A DNA stretch of 64,000 bases from Terrirhizobium terrae (GTDB lineage Bacteria > Pseudomonadota > Alphaproteobacteria > Rhizobiales > Rhizobiaceae): positions 801,001-865,000 of the forward strand of contig NZ_CP104992.1 of NCBI RefSeq assembly GCF_030323265.1, given 5' to 3'. A program made the position numbers and the translations under genes. Below the pieces are notes generated by a model. That model made no database searches and had not been told where the DNA came from. It was given only the letters and a program-made list of their open reading frames with translations. Below, piece by piece: positions 9,165 to 19,727 of this stretch (position 1 is its first letter; the number at the start of each line of letters is the position of its first letter).

Positions 9165-9947
9165 ATGCTTGACCAAATCGGCACGATCAGAAGCCAGTTC
9201 ACGGCTCATGAGACGCTGGACGGCCGTATCGACCAGATCTTCGAAGCGATGAAGGCGATCGGTTTCGAGGCACTGATCTATGACTACACGCCGGTTCCCT
9301 ACGATCTCGACGGCGCGATCATGATCCCGTCGCTGCTGAAGCTGCGCAATATTTCCGAGGACATGCACGACTACTGGTTCGATCGCGGCTATTTCCGCAT
9401 CGACCCGGTACAGCAGGTGGCGCTGCGCACGTCGACGCCGTTTTTCTGGAATTACGACGCAGATGTCGACACGCTGATCCGCCGCTTCATGACCGAGGAT
9501 ACCGCCCCTGTCGCGCGCTATCTCAGCGAGCGCGACATGTCGACCGGCGTTACCGTGCCCGTCCATATGCCGCGCGGCGACTATGCGACCGTCACCGGCG
9601 TACGCTTCGGCGGCAACCGGGAATTCGAACGCCACGCGCTGCGCTACATCGCCGACTTCAACCTGCTCGCACACGTCTTCCATGAGACGGCCTATTCGCT
9701 CTTCGATCCGACGACATTCAGCGCCGGCAAAGCGAGGCTGACGGAGCGGGAACGCGAATGTCTGCGTCACTCCGCCGAGGGCCTTTCAGCCAAGGAAATC
9801 TCGCGCATCATCGACCGATCGGTGCCGACCGTCGTCATGCACCTCAATGCGGCGGCGAAAAAACTGGGCGCTCGAAACCGCACCCAGGCCGTCGTGCGCG
9901 CCACCCATTACCGCCTGCTCGAAGACCGCCCATCCTATAACTTGTGA
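9165..9947 (+). CDS. LuxR-family solo, plant-signal (OryR/PipR) type
   Basis: A 260-aa regulator with an N-terminal autoinducer-binding domain (about 15–175) and a C-terminal LuxR helix-turn-helix (about 193–255; LTERERECLRHSAEGLSAKE). Aligning on the conserved Asp-Pro (80–81) and Trp95, the two positions that are Trp57 and Tyr61 in TraR are Met67 and Trp71 here. That M/W pair is the published hallmark of plant-associated-bacteria LuxR solos (OryR, PsoR, NesR, PipR), which sense plant compounds rather than acyl-homoserine lactones. No luxI lies nearby, and it sits between two pip genes and a peptide transporter, as in the PipR locus of Pseudomonas. The ligand is not shown by the sequence. Confidence 0.9.
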   Translation: MLDQIGTIRSQFTAHETLDGRIDQIFEAMKAIGFEALIYDYTPVPYDLDGAIMIPSLLKLRNISEDMHDYWFDRGYFRIDPVQQVALRTSTPFFWNYDADVDTLIRRFMTEDTAPVARYLSERDMSTGVTVPVHMPRGDYATVTGVRFGGNREFERHALRYIADFNLLAHVFHETAYSLFDPTTFSAGKARLTERERECLRHSAEGLSAKEISRIIDRSVPTVVMHLNAAAKKLGARNRTQAVVRATHYRLLEDRPSYNL

Positions 9948-9953
9948 TAGCTG
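9932..9953 (+). promoter_or_regulatory. 22-bp operator candidate before pip2 (copy 2)
   Basis: The second copy of the 22-bp site, overlapping the luxR stop codon and lying 34–60 bases before the possible pip2 starts. It has the same orientation relative to pip2 as copy 1 has to pip1. The three mismatched positions are all in the middle; the ends (ATCCTAT and ATAGCTG) are identical. Confidence 0.6.
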
Positions 9954-9986
9954 CCGCACCTCCTGTCGCCACGTTATGCTTTTCCC

Positions 9987-10916
9987 ATGGACTGTAACGA
10001 CATGGAGATGAACGTGCCTGCAACAGCGTCGAAGGAAGCCTTCCTGCCCTTTCGCGAATACCGGACCTGGTATCGCGTCACCGGCTCGCTCGACAGCGGC
10101 AAGCTGCCGCTCGTCGTCGCCCATGGCGGCCCCGGCTGCACCCATGACTATGTCGACAGCTTCAAGGGCATTACCGAAATCGACGGTCGCGCCGTCATCC
10201 ACTACGACCAGCTCGGCAATGGCAATTCCTCCCGCCTGCCGGAAAAGGGGCCGGATTTCTGGACCCCTGCCCTCTTCCTCGAAGAACTCGACGCGCTTCT
10301 CTCCCATCTCAGCATTCAGGATCGCTATGCCTTTCTCGGCCAGTCCTGGGGCGGCATGCTCGGGGCCGAACATGCCGTGCGCCAGCCGAAGGGCCTGAAG
10401 GCCCTCGTCATCGCCAATTCGCCAGCCAACATGCGCACCTGGGTGTCAGAGGCCAACCGCCTGCGCGAGGAACTGCCGCAGGACGTCCAGGAAACGCTGT
10501 TGAAGCACGAGCAAGCCGGCACGATCACCGATCCGGAATATATCACGGCATCGCGCGTCTTCTACGACCGCCATGTCTGCCGCGTTTCACCCTGGCCGGC
10601 GGAAGTGGCCCGCACCTTCGCCATCATGGACGAGGACAATACCGTCTACCGCAACATGAACGGTCCGACGGAATTCCACGTCATCGGCACGATGAAGGAC
10701 TGGACGATCGAGGATCGCCTGCACCTGATCGAAGCGCCGACCCTCAAGATCTCGGGAAAATACGACGAGGCCACGCCGCTGGTCGTCAAGCCCTATGTCG
10801 ACAAGGTCAAAGGCTGCGAATGGGTTCTGTTCGAAAACTCCAGCCACATGCCGCATGTGGAGGAAAAGGCGCTCTGCCTGAAGACGGTCTCCGAGTTCCT
10901 GTCGCGCTTCGACTGA
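9987..10916 (+). CDS. Proline iminopeptidase-like alpha/beta hydrolase 2
   Basis: Up to 309 aa; a second S33-family hydrolase and a paralogue of the gene on the other side of luxR. It has the oxyanion motif HGGPG (46–50), nucleophile elbow GQSWGG (Ser120), the acid in GKYDEATP and the late His in SSHMPHVEE. Several starts are possible (ATG 9987, 10002, 10008; GTG 10014). GGAG at 10004–10007 is best spaced for the GTG at 10014. Having two paralogues suggests two amide substrates or two steps. The copy-2 operator lies just upstream. Confidence 0.85.
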   Translation: MDCNDMEMNVPATASKEAFLPFREYRTWYRVTGSLDSGKLPLVVAHGGPGCTHDYVDSFKGITEIDGRAVIHYDQLGNGNSSRLPEKGPDFWTPALFLEELDALLSHLSIQDRYAFLGQSWGGMLGAEHAVRQPKGLKALVIANSPANMRTWVSEANRLREELPQDVQETLLKHEQAGTITDPEYITASRVFYDRHVCRVSPWPAEVARTFAIMDEDNTVYRNMNGPTEFHVIGTMKDWTIEDRLHLIEAPTLKISGKYDEATPLVVKPYVDKVKGCEWVLFENSSHMPHVEEKALCLKTVSEFLSRFD

Positions 10917-11023
10917 TGCCGTAAGCGCGAAATGCCCGACCCTACACGGCTGGATGAAAAAGGCGACACTGGCTTATCGGACGCCAGCCCTCACCCCGGA
11001 AAAGGCCGACAAATGGCGAGACG

Positions 11024-11053
11024 GGCCATATGGCGCATCTGCACCATATGGCC
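11024..11053. terminator. Inverted repeat between convergent genes
   Basis: GGCCATATGG and CCATATGGCC are perfect 10-bp arms around a 10-nt loop, in the 170-bp gap between the convergent pip2 and gfa genes. Each arm also contains the palindrome CCATATGG. There is no T-run, so it is a weak terminator candidate or a protein-binding site. Confidence 0.4.
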
Positions 11054-11086
11054 GCTAGCCGTCGAAACCAGCTACCAAGGCCTTGA

Positions 11087-11667
11087 TCAGGCCGGAAGCG
11101 CCCCGGACTTCTTGGCCACCCAGGTGGCAACGTAGTCCATCAGCCCTGGCGACAGGCAGTCATAGGGCTCCAGCCCCAGCTCCTTCAGCCGTCCGCGAAT
11201 GCCATCCATGCGACCCGGATCGACACCGGATTCGATGATCGAAGAGACGAAGGCAGCAAAGCCCGGAGGCGCCCAGCCGGCCTCCTGGAACCTCTCGGGA
11301 TGGATGAAATCCAGCCCCTGGAATGCGTGCTCGCGTTCAACCGGCCCATACATATGCACGCCGCATTGCTTGCAGGCATGCCGCTGGATGAGCGCCGACG
11401 GATCGACGACCGCGAGCTTGTCGCCGTTTTCCTGCACCGTCACCTTGTCATGCGGCACGACGGCGACGATGGAAAAGTCTGCCCCTTCGGCTTCCAGCAC
11501 TTGGTGCAGCCGCAGGCATGGTTATGGGCCACCTGTCCCTCGATCTTCACCTTGACCGGCCGGTCGGTGCATTCGCAGACCAGCGTGCCGCCGGAAAACC
11601 CGGCCCCTTCCGGCTTGATACCGCCATCAATCGCGGGATGAATACGGATCTGAACTGCACTGTCCAT
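11087..11667 (-). CDS. gfa: S-(hydroxymethyl)glutathione synthase (frameshifted)
   Basis: About 193 aa; glutathione-dependent formaldehyde-activating enzyme, which speeds the condensation of formaldehyde with glutathione. The zinc-ligand cysteines of the family are visible: [15 protein letters not shown] and [12 protein letters not shown]. The ATG at 11667 has a strong AGGAGGAG site. The frame breaks at about 11488–11492, where one base is missing; the repaired reading is [20 protein letters not shown]. It feeds the dehydrogenase encoded upstream on the same strand and detoxifies the formaldehyde made by the methanol dehydrogenase. Confidence 0.9.
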
Positions 11668-11897
11668 TGCGCTTCTCCTCCTGTTTCGAGGTCCGTCCGG
11701 CTTATCGGCGGCTGCCTCGCCTCCAACTTGAGATATCGGCTCGAGACCAGAGTTTCCCGGCTCAGCCTCCTCTGTTGTCATCGCCTGATCCGCATGTGAC
11801 GCAGAGATCTTGATGACGTTCTGCTGAGAAACCTGCGGCTCTCGTTCATTTGCTTCCGATGCCCGCCAGGCAGACGCCACGCAGGCAATCGAAAGCC

Positions 11898-13026
<1,129 letters not shown>

Positions 13027-13114
13027 CTTTCCCCACTCCTCCCCACACGATTGGCGGCGATCCGCCGCTGTCCTCAATTGTCGGCCAACCACCTTAGGCT
13101 GACCATCGTGCCCG

Positions 13115-14009
13115 CTAGTTGATCCTCCGATCGTGCTCGTCGAGCAGAGGCACATTGTAGTCCAGCAGCAGCTTTTCGATCCGCGGCTGGTTGTCCTTGA
13201 TGAAGGCGTTCAGCACGCGCTTCCAGCTCTGGTCCGACGGACGCACGCCCATGGTGATGCGATAGATCATCCGCTGGCCACCCTTCTCGTGGATCAGCGG
13301 CACGACAATCATCTCGCTCTCGGCACGCGCCGCATAGTATCCCGCCATCGGCCCCCAAAGCACCGCGGCATCGATCGCGCCTGCCTGCAGATCACGCATA
13401 GCGACCTCCGCCATGGAAGGAAGCGCGCGCGTATCGACCATCAGCGGATAGACCTTGGCCTTCCCCATCAGCTTGGCCGCCGCCATGTTCGCGGTCGGAG
13501 GCGTTCCTCGACCACCCCGATACGCTTGCCCGCCAATTTCGGGTCGGCCAGCGTTTCGACACCCGCCAGCTCGCTGCTCTTGCGGTAGATCAGCACATAG
13601 GCGGATCGATAATAGGCATTGGTGTTCTGCACCAGTTCATCGCCTTGAGCGTAGCCCATGATGATATCGCATCTGTTGGCACCGAGCGTGTTGCGCACGA
13701 AGCCCATGATCGTGGGAAACCAGGTATAGGCAACCGACTTGCGGCCCGTTTCTTCCGCCACCATTTTCGCCAGCTTGTCCTCGAACCCTTCTCCGCTTTC
13801 GTCTGAAAACGGCATGTTTGAGGATCTGCACAGACACGCAGAACATCCGGATCGACCAGTTCGCCGGCGGCGCCGAGACCTGCCCCTTGCGCATGCGCAA
13901 TCTGCGGGCCGACAGCGATCAATGCGGTAAGCGCAACCGCCAGACAGGCAACCCTGCCCCCGGCCCTTGCCGTCCAAACCCGTGCTGCGAACCCGCCTCG
14001 CTCCCGCAC
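13115..14009 (-). CDS. xoxJ: XoxJ/MxaJ-like periplasmic binding protein (two frameshifts)
   Basis: About 298 aa; the quinoprotein-dehydrogenase-associated substrate-binding-like protein encoded with XoxF and thought to help its maturation. A signal peptide ([22 protein letters not shown]) is followed by [46 protein letters not shown] and a C-terminal lobe with [19 protein letters not shown]. Single bases are missing at about 13822 and 13506; both repairs restore family-typical sequence. The GTG at 14009 is chosen because GGAGG precedes it and it lies next to the xoxG stop at 14011. Confidence 0.85.
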
Positions 14010-14010
14010 A

Positions 14011-14535
14011 TCAGCCTCCCATGCAGGAGGCTTCGAAATCCTTCGCCCCTTGTGGCTTGTCGACTTTCTTCGGCGGCCGCCCTCTCGGTGCTGCCCCGAC
14101 CGCGCGGGCCCGCAGATAGACGTAGAGATCGTCCATGTAACAGTAGACATTCTTGTTGTCGCCGAAGGCCGGCATGACATTCTCCTTGCCGCCGCCGACA
14201 TTCTTGCGACCTTCCGCCACGATCGACAGGAAGCTCGCATAGTCGATGCTCTTCATGCTGTTGACGAGCGCCGGCGCATAGCTTGAGCCCATCCCGTCGG
14301 GACCATGACAGACATGACAGTCCGAATGGTAGCGGCGGTAACCGCTGAATGTGTACCAGTCGACGGTGCCATCCGGCTGGAACTTGAATGTCGGACTGCC
14401 CTCCGCATCCATGTATTTTCCGTCCTCCTCCGTCACGGCGGCGGCCTTTTCCTTGGTATCCTCCGCCAAAGCGGCATCGGCGATCAAAAACGGGACTACG
14501 GCGCCAAGCGCAAAAGCGGCTGTGCGAAAATTCAT
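14011..14535 (-). CDS. xoxG: Cytochrome c(L), electron acceptor of XoxF
   Basis: A 174-aa secreted c-type cytochrome. A signal peptide ends near DAALA, and one haem site CHVCH follows in YHSDCHVCHGPDGMGSSYAP, with candidate axial Met in NVMPAFGDN. The order xoxF–xoxG–xoxJ is the standard one, so it probably takes electrons from the PQQ enzyme. The ATG at 14535 is preferred to the one at 14547 because GAGG lies 6 bases before it. The C-terminal tail (RGRPPKKVDKPQGAKDFEAS) is short and basic. Confidence 0.9.
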   Translation of the reverse strand: MNFRTAAFALGAVVPFLIADAALAEDTKEKAAAVTEEDGKYMDAEGSPTFKFQPDGTVDWYTFSGYRRYHSDCHVCHGPDGMGSSYAPALVNSMKSIDYASFLSIVAEGRKNVGGGKENVMPAFGDNKNVYCYMDDLYVYLRARAVGAAPRGRPPKKVDKPQGAKDFEASCMGG

Positions 14536-14669
14536 TGAGAACCTCATAGCTCATACAGGTCGACGTCACATGTGTGCCCGCCGGCAAGCAGGCTGATCGG
14601 AAAAGTCGCTTTATGATGAGTGCGGGCCGCGCCCGGTGGGCACGACCCTGCGTTATTGTCGTGGATGCG

Positions 14670-16589
14670 TCAGTCCGGCAGGCCGAAGACCATCAGCTGC
14701 CCGCCGAGCGTCGTGTAGTCCGCAAGCGCGGCGTAACCGCCGACCGCGCCGAGACCAGCCGTTCCGACGGTCGTTGCTTCATCGCCCCGTTCGCGGCCCT
14801 GGTCGACGGCATCGTGCCAGGCAGCGGCATTTTCGGGAGACAGGAGACCACCGGCCAGGCCGATCGCCGCCCATCCGCCAACGCCCGAAAGCAGGGCGAT
14901 ATACTGCTTGCCCTTGTGCTCGAACGTGTTGATGTTGCCGATGATTCCGGACGGCGTCTTGAACCGGTAGAGTTCCTTTCCGTCCAGATCGACCGCCTTG
15001 ATGTAGCCCTCCAGCGTTCCGTAGAAGACGACGTCTCCGGCCGTGGCGAGCGCGCCCGACCAGACCGAGAACTGTTCTGGCTTGGACCAGACGATCTCAC
15101 CCTTGGCCGCATCCCAGGCAATGAAATTGCCCATGCCGCCATGGCTGTCCGGTGCCGGATACATGGACACCGTCGCCCCGACATAGGGCTGGCCGGCGGT
15201 GTAGCTCACCTTGTAGGGCTCGTAATCCATGCAGACATGGTTGGTCGGCACGTAGAACAGACCGGTTTTCGGCGAATAAGTCGCCGGTTGCTGATCCTTC
15301 GTTCCGAGAGCAGCGGGGCAAATTCCGGTGGAATTGGTATCCTCGCCGTTCTGATGCGTGGAATATTGGGCAACCACCTGCGGCCGGCCATACTGGTCGC
15401 TGTTCGGATCCATCACGACTTCAGTCGCCCAGTTGACCTTCGGATCGTATTTCTTGGCGACCAGCAATTCGCCGCTCACTCGATCCAGCGTATAGGCAAA
15501 ACCGTTGCGGTCCATGTGCACCAGCACGTCGTGCTTCTTGCCGTTGACCTCCATACCATCGACGAGGATGTTCTCGTTGACGCCGTCATAATCCCACTCG
15601 TCATGCGGGGTCATCTGGTAGAGCCATTTCGCCATGCCCGTGTCGGCATCGCGCGCCATCAGCGTCATCGACCAGCGATTGTCGCCCGGGCGCTGCACCG
15701 GGTTCCAGGTAGAGGGATTGCCGGTGCCGTAATAGATCAGGTTCGACTTCGGATCATAGGAGAACCAGCCCCAGGTCGTCCCGCCGCCGGTCTTCCACTG
15801 CTCCCCTTCCCAGGTGTTCATGCCGGAATCCTTGCCGACCGGCTTGCCGAGATGGGTGGTCTTTTCCGGATCGATCAGCGTTTCGGCATCCGGCCCGGTC
15901 GAATAGGCTTTCCAGGCCAGCGAGCCGTCTTTCAGGTTATAGGCGGCCGTCCAGCCGCGTACCCCGAATTCGGCACCCGATATGCCGATCAGCACCTTGT
16001 CCTTGACGACGAGGGGCGCAGCCGTCCCGGATTCACCCTTGCCGCCATCGTCCTGGTCGCCGTTCTTGACAGACCAGACGACCTTGCCGGTCTTGGCATC
16101 GAGCGCCACCACCGTCGTGTCCGCCTGGTTCAGGATGATCTTGCCGTCGCCGTAAGCGACGCCGCGGTTGACGGTATCGCAGCACATGATGCCGATGACG
16201 TTCGGATTCTGCCGCGGCTCGTATTTCCAGAGGATCTTGCCGTCATTGTTGAGATCGAGCGCATAGACGATGTTCGGGAAGGGCGTGTGGATATACATCA
16301 CGTCGCCGATCACCAGCGGCCCGCCTTCATGACCGCGCAGGACACCGGTGGAGAAGGTCCACTTCACCTGCAGGTTCTTCACGTTGTCCTTGGTGATTTC
16401 CTTCAGTTCGGAATAGCGATGATTGGCATAGTTGCCGGTCGGCATCGCCCAGTTCTTCGAATCTGCGGAAAGCTTGCCGAGATCGTCATTGGCGAGCGTC
16501 GTTCCGGCCAGGCCGGCGACCAGGATGCTCGCGGTCGCAAGTGGCAGGAATGCATTTGTTGCAAAAATGGGTTTTACAGATAGCCGCAT
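14670..16589 (-). CDS. xoxF: Lanthanide-dependent PQQ methanol dehydrogenase
   Basis: A 639-aa periplasmic quinoprotein. It has a signal peptide (1–33), an eight-bladed propeller with repeated tryptophan-docking motifs, the vicinal disulfide Cys136–Cys137 ([12 protein letters not shown]), metal ligands Glu207 and Asn291, and catalytic Asp333. Asp335, two residues after the catalytic Asp (HDEWDYDG), is the extra carboxylate that marks lanthanide XoxF enzymes; calcium MxaF enzymes have Ala there. It oxidises methanol and other small alcohols. GGGAGG precedes the ATG. The frame is intact, unlike most neighbours. Confidence 0.95.
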   Translation of the reverse strand: MRLSVKPIFATNAFLPLATASILVAGLAGTTLANDDLGKLSADSKNWAMPTGNYANHRYSELKEITKDNVKNLQVKWTFSTGVLRGHEGGPLVIGDVMYIHTPFPNIVYALDLNNDGKILWKYEPRQNPNVIGIMCCDTVNRGVAYGDGKIILNQADTTVVALDAKTGKVVWSVKNGDQDDGGKGESGTAAPLVVKDKVLIGISGAEFGVRGWTAAYNLKDGSLAWKAYSTGPDAETLIDPEKTTHLGKPVGKDSGMNTWEGEQWKTGGGTTWGWFSYDPKSNLIYYGTGNPSTWNPVQRPGDNRWSMTLMARDADTGMAKWLYQMTPHDEWDYDGVNENILVDGMEVNGKKHDVLVHMDRNGFAYTLDRVSGELLVAKKYDPKVNWATEVVMDPNSDQYGRPQVVAQYSTHQNGEDTNSTGICPAALGTKDQQPATYSPKTGLFYVPTNHVCMDYEPYKVSYTAGQPYVGATVSMYPAPDSHGGMGNFIAWDAAKGEIVWSKPEQFSVWSGALATAGDVVFYGTLEGYIKAVDLDGKELYRFKTPSGIIGNINTFEHKGKQYIALLSGVGGWAAIGLAGGLLSPENAAAWHDAVDQGRERGDEATTVGTAGLGAVGGYAALADYTTLGGQLMVFGLPD

Positions 16590-17004
16590 GTGAAATCCTC
16601 CCGATGCTTTTTAATTCGCGCGGGTTCGCCATCGCCAACCGTCGCGCGCTTCAGCGCAGCCAAGTGATTTTCTCAATGTGCGGGAAATGCTTTCCGTCAG
16701 CGTGTCACGGCCAAGGATGAACAGAGGGCACCTTACTGCCAATCCAACAGACCTGCGGATCCTGCCCCTCCCAAAGACAGAACCTTGAAGTCGGAAACTG
16801 TGACGACGATAGGGTATTACATCATGACCGGCAAGTGTATTATTAACAGTACATTCAGGTCAAAGTACAATTGCTGCCATGCGACATAATTTATTGCGGA
16901 TGCTCATAAATAATACTGAATAACTCAAAGCATAAAATGAAAGATGATCATTGAACATATTTTGAATATCGAGAGTAGAACGTCGTCACTTTGGGAGATT
17001 TTCG
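16590..17004. other. Divergent intergenic region upstream of xoxF
   Basis: No gene is seen in these 415 bases. The right half is A+T-rich compared with its surroundings and probably holds the promoters of xoxF (leftwards) and of the small secreted protein (rightwards). A GTAC…GTAC pair lies near 16852–16870. No convincing sigma-70 consensus or riboswitch fold was recognised. Confidence 0.5.
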
Positions 17005-17349
17005 ATGTCTATCGGGACTTTGCGGCTTACGTTTTTCTTCGCTTCACTCGGTTGCGCTGCGACGGCATTGGCGAACACCGACTATCCTACGGTTGCAGTT
17101 TTTGACTATGTTCACGGCTGCATGAAAGCCAACGGCGAAACACGAACTGCACTTCAGAGTTGTTCATGCTCGATTGATGTCATAGCCTCGATCGTGCCCT
17201 ACGAGCGATACGAGGCGGCAGAGACATTCATCAGCCTCGGGCTTCAAACGGGGGAGCGTGGCGTGCTGTTTCGGCAAGGCGCAGTGGCCAAGGCAGCAGT
17301 TTCCGAATTGCGCCGCGCCCAGGCGGAAGCGGACGTGCGCTGCTTCTGA
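17005..17349 (+). CDS. Small secreted cysteine-containing protein
   Basis: A 114-aa protein with a clear signal peptide (1–23, ending ATALA) and four cysteines in the mature part (GCMKANG, SCSCS and the penultimate Cys). The start has GGGAG nearby. The family is not recognised. Its place opposite xoxF with a cytochrome c gene nearby suggests a periplasmic role linked to methanol oxidation; this is inference from position. Confidence 0.65.
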   Translation: MSIGTLRLTFFFASLGCAATALANTDYPTVAVFDYVHGCMKANGETRTALQSCSCSIDVIASIVPYERYEAAETFISLGLQTGERGVLFRQGAVAKAAVSELRRAQAEADVRCF

Positions 17350-17378
17350 GCGACGCGATCAAGACCGGTACAGAACTG

Positions 17379-17588
17379 TCAGATATCGCGTCCCCTGTCG
17401 GGAAATCCGCATGTCCAACGCTTAATCTTAAGGGTCGGGTGTTCCTGAGACCACTTGGCGATATAGGTCGGCGCCAGCATCATGCATTGGAAAAGCGAGC
17501 CACGATCTTCGAAATAGAGGTGCTCCTCACGGCAGCGGGCCGGATCATTCAGCAGGCAAACCGTTAGCACGAGATCGACCAGGTTCAT
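17379..17588 (-). CDS. Conserved small hypothetical protein
   Basis: 69 aa with four cysteines (TVCLLND, ARCREEH, FQCMML, WTCGFPD) and a hydrophobic N-terminus (MNLVDLVLTVCLL). The pattern of cysteines and the 'W..C..P' ending look like a small conserved rhizobial family, recalled rather than searched. It is convergent with the gene ending at 17349. No function can be given. Confidence 0.55.
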   Translation of the reverse strand: MNLVDLVLTVCLLNDPARCREEHLYFEDRGSLFQCMMLAPTYIAKWSQEHPTLKIKRWTCGFPDRGRDI

Positions 17589-17839
17589 CGGGCAAACTCC
17601 ACAGCAGCTCAGCTCCGCAAGGCCGCGGCCTCACTACGGGAGCCCCATGGAGTGCCAGACTACGCGCAGCCCAAAAGCGCGTCAATGCAGGCAGGCACAC
17701 GCGCCTACAACCTAATTTTGTAACATTGCTTCGTTTGCCGATGTTGACTTGGGGCCCACGCGAACTACCCTTGCGTGTGCAGACACGACATCAGGACCGG
17801 GAGATCCCCTTCGTCGTAACTGCCTTTGGGAGGAACTCT

Positions 17840-18220
17840 ATGCGTGCCATCTGTTTTATTGGCGCCATCGGCTTCATGTTGCCGATGGCGGGTCATGCCT
17901 TTGGCCAGGATGCGGCTGCGGGCGAAAAGGTATTTGCCAAATGCAAGGCCTGCCATGTCTCCGATACCGACCAGAACAAGGTCGGCCCATCGCTGAAAGG
18001 TGTCATCGGGCGGGCAGCCGGCTCGCATGCCGGCTTCAAGTATTCCGCGGCCATGGCGGACGCCGGCAAGGGCGGCATGGTGTGGGACGAAACGACCCTC
18101 ACAACCTATCTTCACGACCCGAAAGCCACGGTCAAAGGCACCAAGATGGCGTTCGTCGGCTTGAAGGTGGACAAGGACGTGGCCGATGTCATCGCCTATC
18201 TCAAACAGTTCTCTCCATGA
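17840..18220 (+). CDS. Class I c-type cytochrome (c550-like)
   Basis: A 126-aa secreted cytochrome c. A signal peptide ends at AFGQ, haem site CKACH lies in KCKACHVSDTDQNKVGPSLKG, and the axial Met is probably in KGTKMAFVGL. It has the GPSLKGVIGR…YSAAM pattern of mitochondrial-like cytochromes c. The ATG at 17840 is chosen because of GGGAGGA just upstream. It could carry electrons from XoxG or another quinoprotein to the terminal oxidase. It is convergent with the next gene, 13 bases apart. Confidence 0.9.
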   Translation: MRAICFIGAIGFMLPMAGHAFGQDAAAGEKVFAKCKACHVSDTDQNKVGPSLKGVIGRAAGSHAGFKYSAAMADAGKGGMVWDETTLTTYLHDPKATVKGTKMAFVGLKVDKDVADVIAYLKQFSP

Positions 18221-18233
18221 GCGGCGAGCATCA

Positions 18234-18859
18234 TCACTTTTCCGGCGGCGCCTCGGCCAGTGTTTTCACCAGGGCATAGAGGCGCTGCTCGATCAGTGTC
18301 GGCACTTCGCAGACGTAGGTCAGCGAGTGCACGCGCTCCTGAAAGATGCGTGTCTGGAATGTCAGCCGCTCCGTACGGACGGCAACCTCGTTGCTGTCGG
18401 CTCCCGCCTTGCTGCGCAGTGCATCAACGGCCGAGGATTCCGCCGTAGATCGGCCGCCATGTCCCGCTGGCGATGCGCATAGCGCGCGATGCCGGAGATG
18501 ACGTGGCTGCGCTCCCCATTCATCTTGTCGAACAGCCCCTGGATCAGCATCGCGGCGCGTAGCGATCGCTGCTCGGGTGGCAAACTATCCCGATAGGCCT
18601 TGAGCCGTTCCTGAGCCTCGGCCAGCGGCATCCGGCGCGCCGCAAGCTCCTCGACCATTTCGGACAGGACTTCGTCATTCTCCCAGTCCGCTGCCTCTGC
18701 CGGTAGCGGCGGCCCGGTCCAGATCTGGCCGAGCGACAATTCCGGCACCTTGCGCTGGATGCAGGGCCAGTCCGGATCGTCACCCTGGGCGCCGTTGGCA
18801 GGCAGACAGGAGAGCGAGACGAAGCCGGCAGCAATGAGTATGTGCCTGATCGAGACCAT
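18234..18859 (-). CDS. Secreted hypothetical protein of the PQQ-ABC cluster (frameshifted)
   Basis: About 208 aa with a signal peptide (1–23) followed by a largely helical region. The long frame ends early; the other frame continues from about 18437 (SAVDALRSKAGADSNEVAV) to the stop at 18234, so one base is missing near 18434–18440. Its start overlaps the stop of the ABC permease, so it belongs to that operon. The family is known to me only as a hypothetical partner of the PQQ-associated ABC transporter. Confidence 0.65.
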
Positions 18860-19727
18860 CAGCCGTTACCTCCCGTATCGCGCTTGCGGCTGAGCAGTCC
18901 GTTGGCCGGGTCATAGGCTAGGATCGCGCCGCCGAGAAAAAGCACTGTAAAGCCGGCGACGACCGCAAGCGATATCCAGTCGAGCCGGCCATAGAGCGCG
19001 AAGCGGATCAACTCGACCGCATAGGTGAAGGGGTTCGCCTGGCAGATGCGGAAAAGGAGCGGGCTCGCTTCCTGGATGCGCCAGAGCGGATAGAGCGCCG
19101 AGGAGGCGAAATACATCGGGAAGATCACGAAATTCATGACGCCGGCGAAGTTTTCCAGCTGCCGGATCATCGACGACAGGAGCATGCCGAGCGAGCACAG
19201 CATCATGCCCGCGAGAAACAGCGCGGGCAGAACGGCGAGATAGCCGATCGGCGGCGGCTTGACGCTCCAGAACCAGGCGACGGCCAGGAACACATAGACC
19301 TGCACAACCGAGACCGAGACACCCGCCAGAAGCTTCGCGACCAGCAGGAACCAGCGTGGAAACGGGCTGACGAGCAGGGTGCGCATATTGCCCATCTCCC
19401 GGTCGTAGACCATGGACAGCGACGACTGCATGCCGCTGAACAGCAGGATCATGCCGCAGAGACCCGGCGTGATATAGACCTCGTAGAGCACATAGGTCTT
19501 GTAGGGGGAATGATCGACACCCCGAGCACCTGGCGGAAGCCCGCGGCGAAGATGAACAGCCACAGCAGCGGCCGCACCAGCGAGGAAACGAACCGCTCCC
19601 GCTGATTGAGGAAGCGCAGTCCCTCGCGTAGCATAATGCCCCTGAGACAGGCCAGATATTGCCCAAGGCCGAAACCGCGTGGAGCGACCTCTACGGATTG
19701 ATGATGGATGCCCGCGCTCGCAGTCAT
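18859..19727 (-). CDS. ABC-2 type permease, PQQ-associated (frameshifted)
   Basis: About 289 aa; ABC-2 exporter membrane subunit with an amphipathic N-terminal helix (MLREGLRFLNQRERF) and about six membrane segments, including GLCGMILLFSGMQ and VMNFVIFPMYFASSALYP. One base is missing at about 19505–19509; repaired reading VSIIPPYKTYVLYEVYI. The ATG overlaps the ATPase stop (ATGA). Transporters of this set are found with PQQ-dependent alcohol oxidation genes; the cargo is unknown. Confidence 0.82.
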
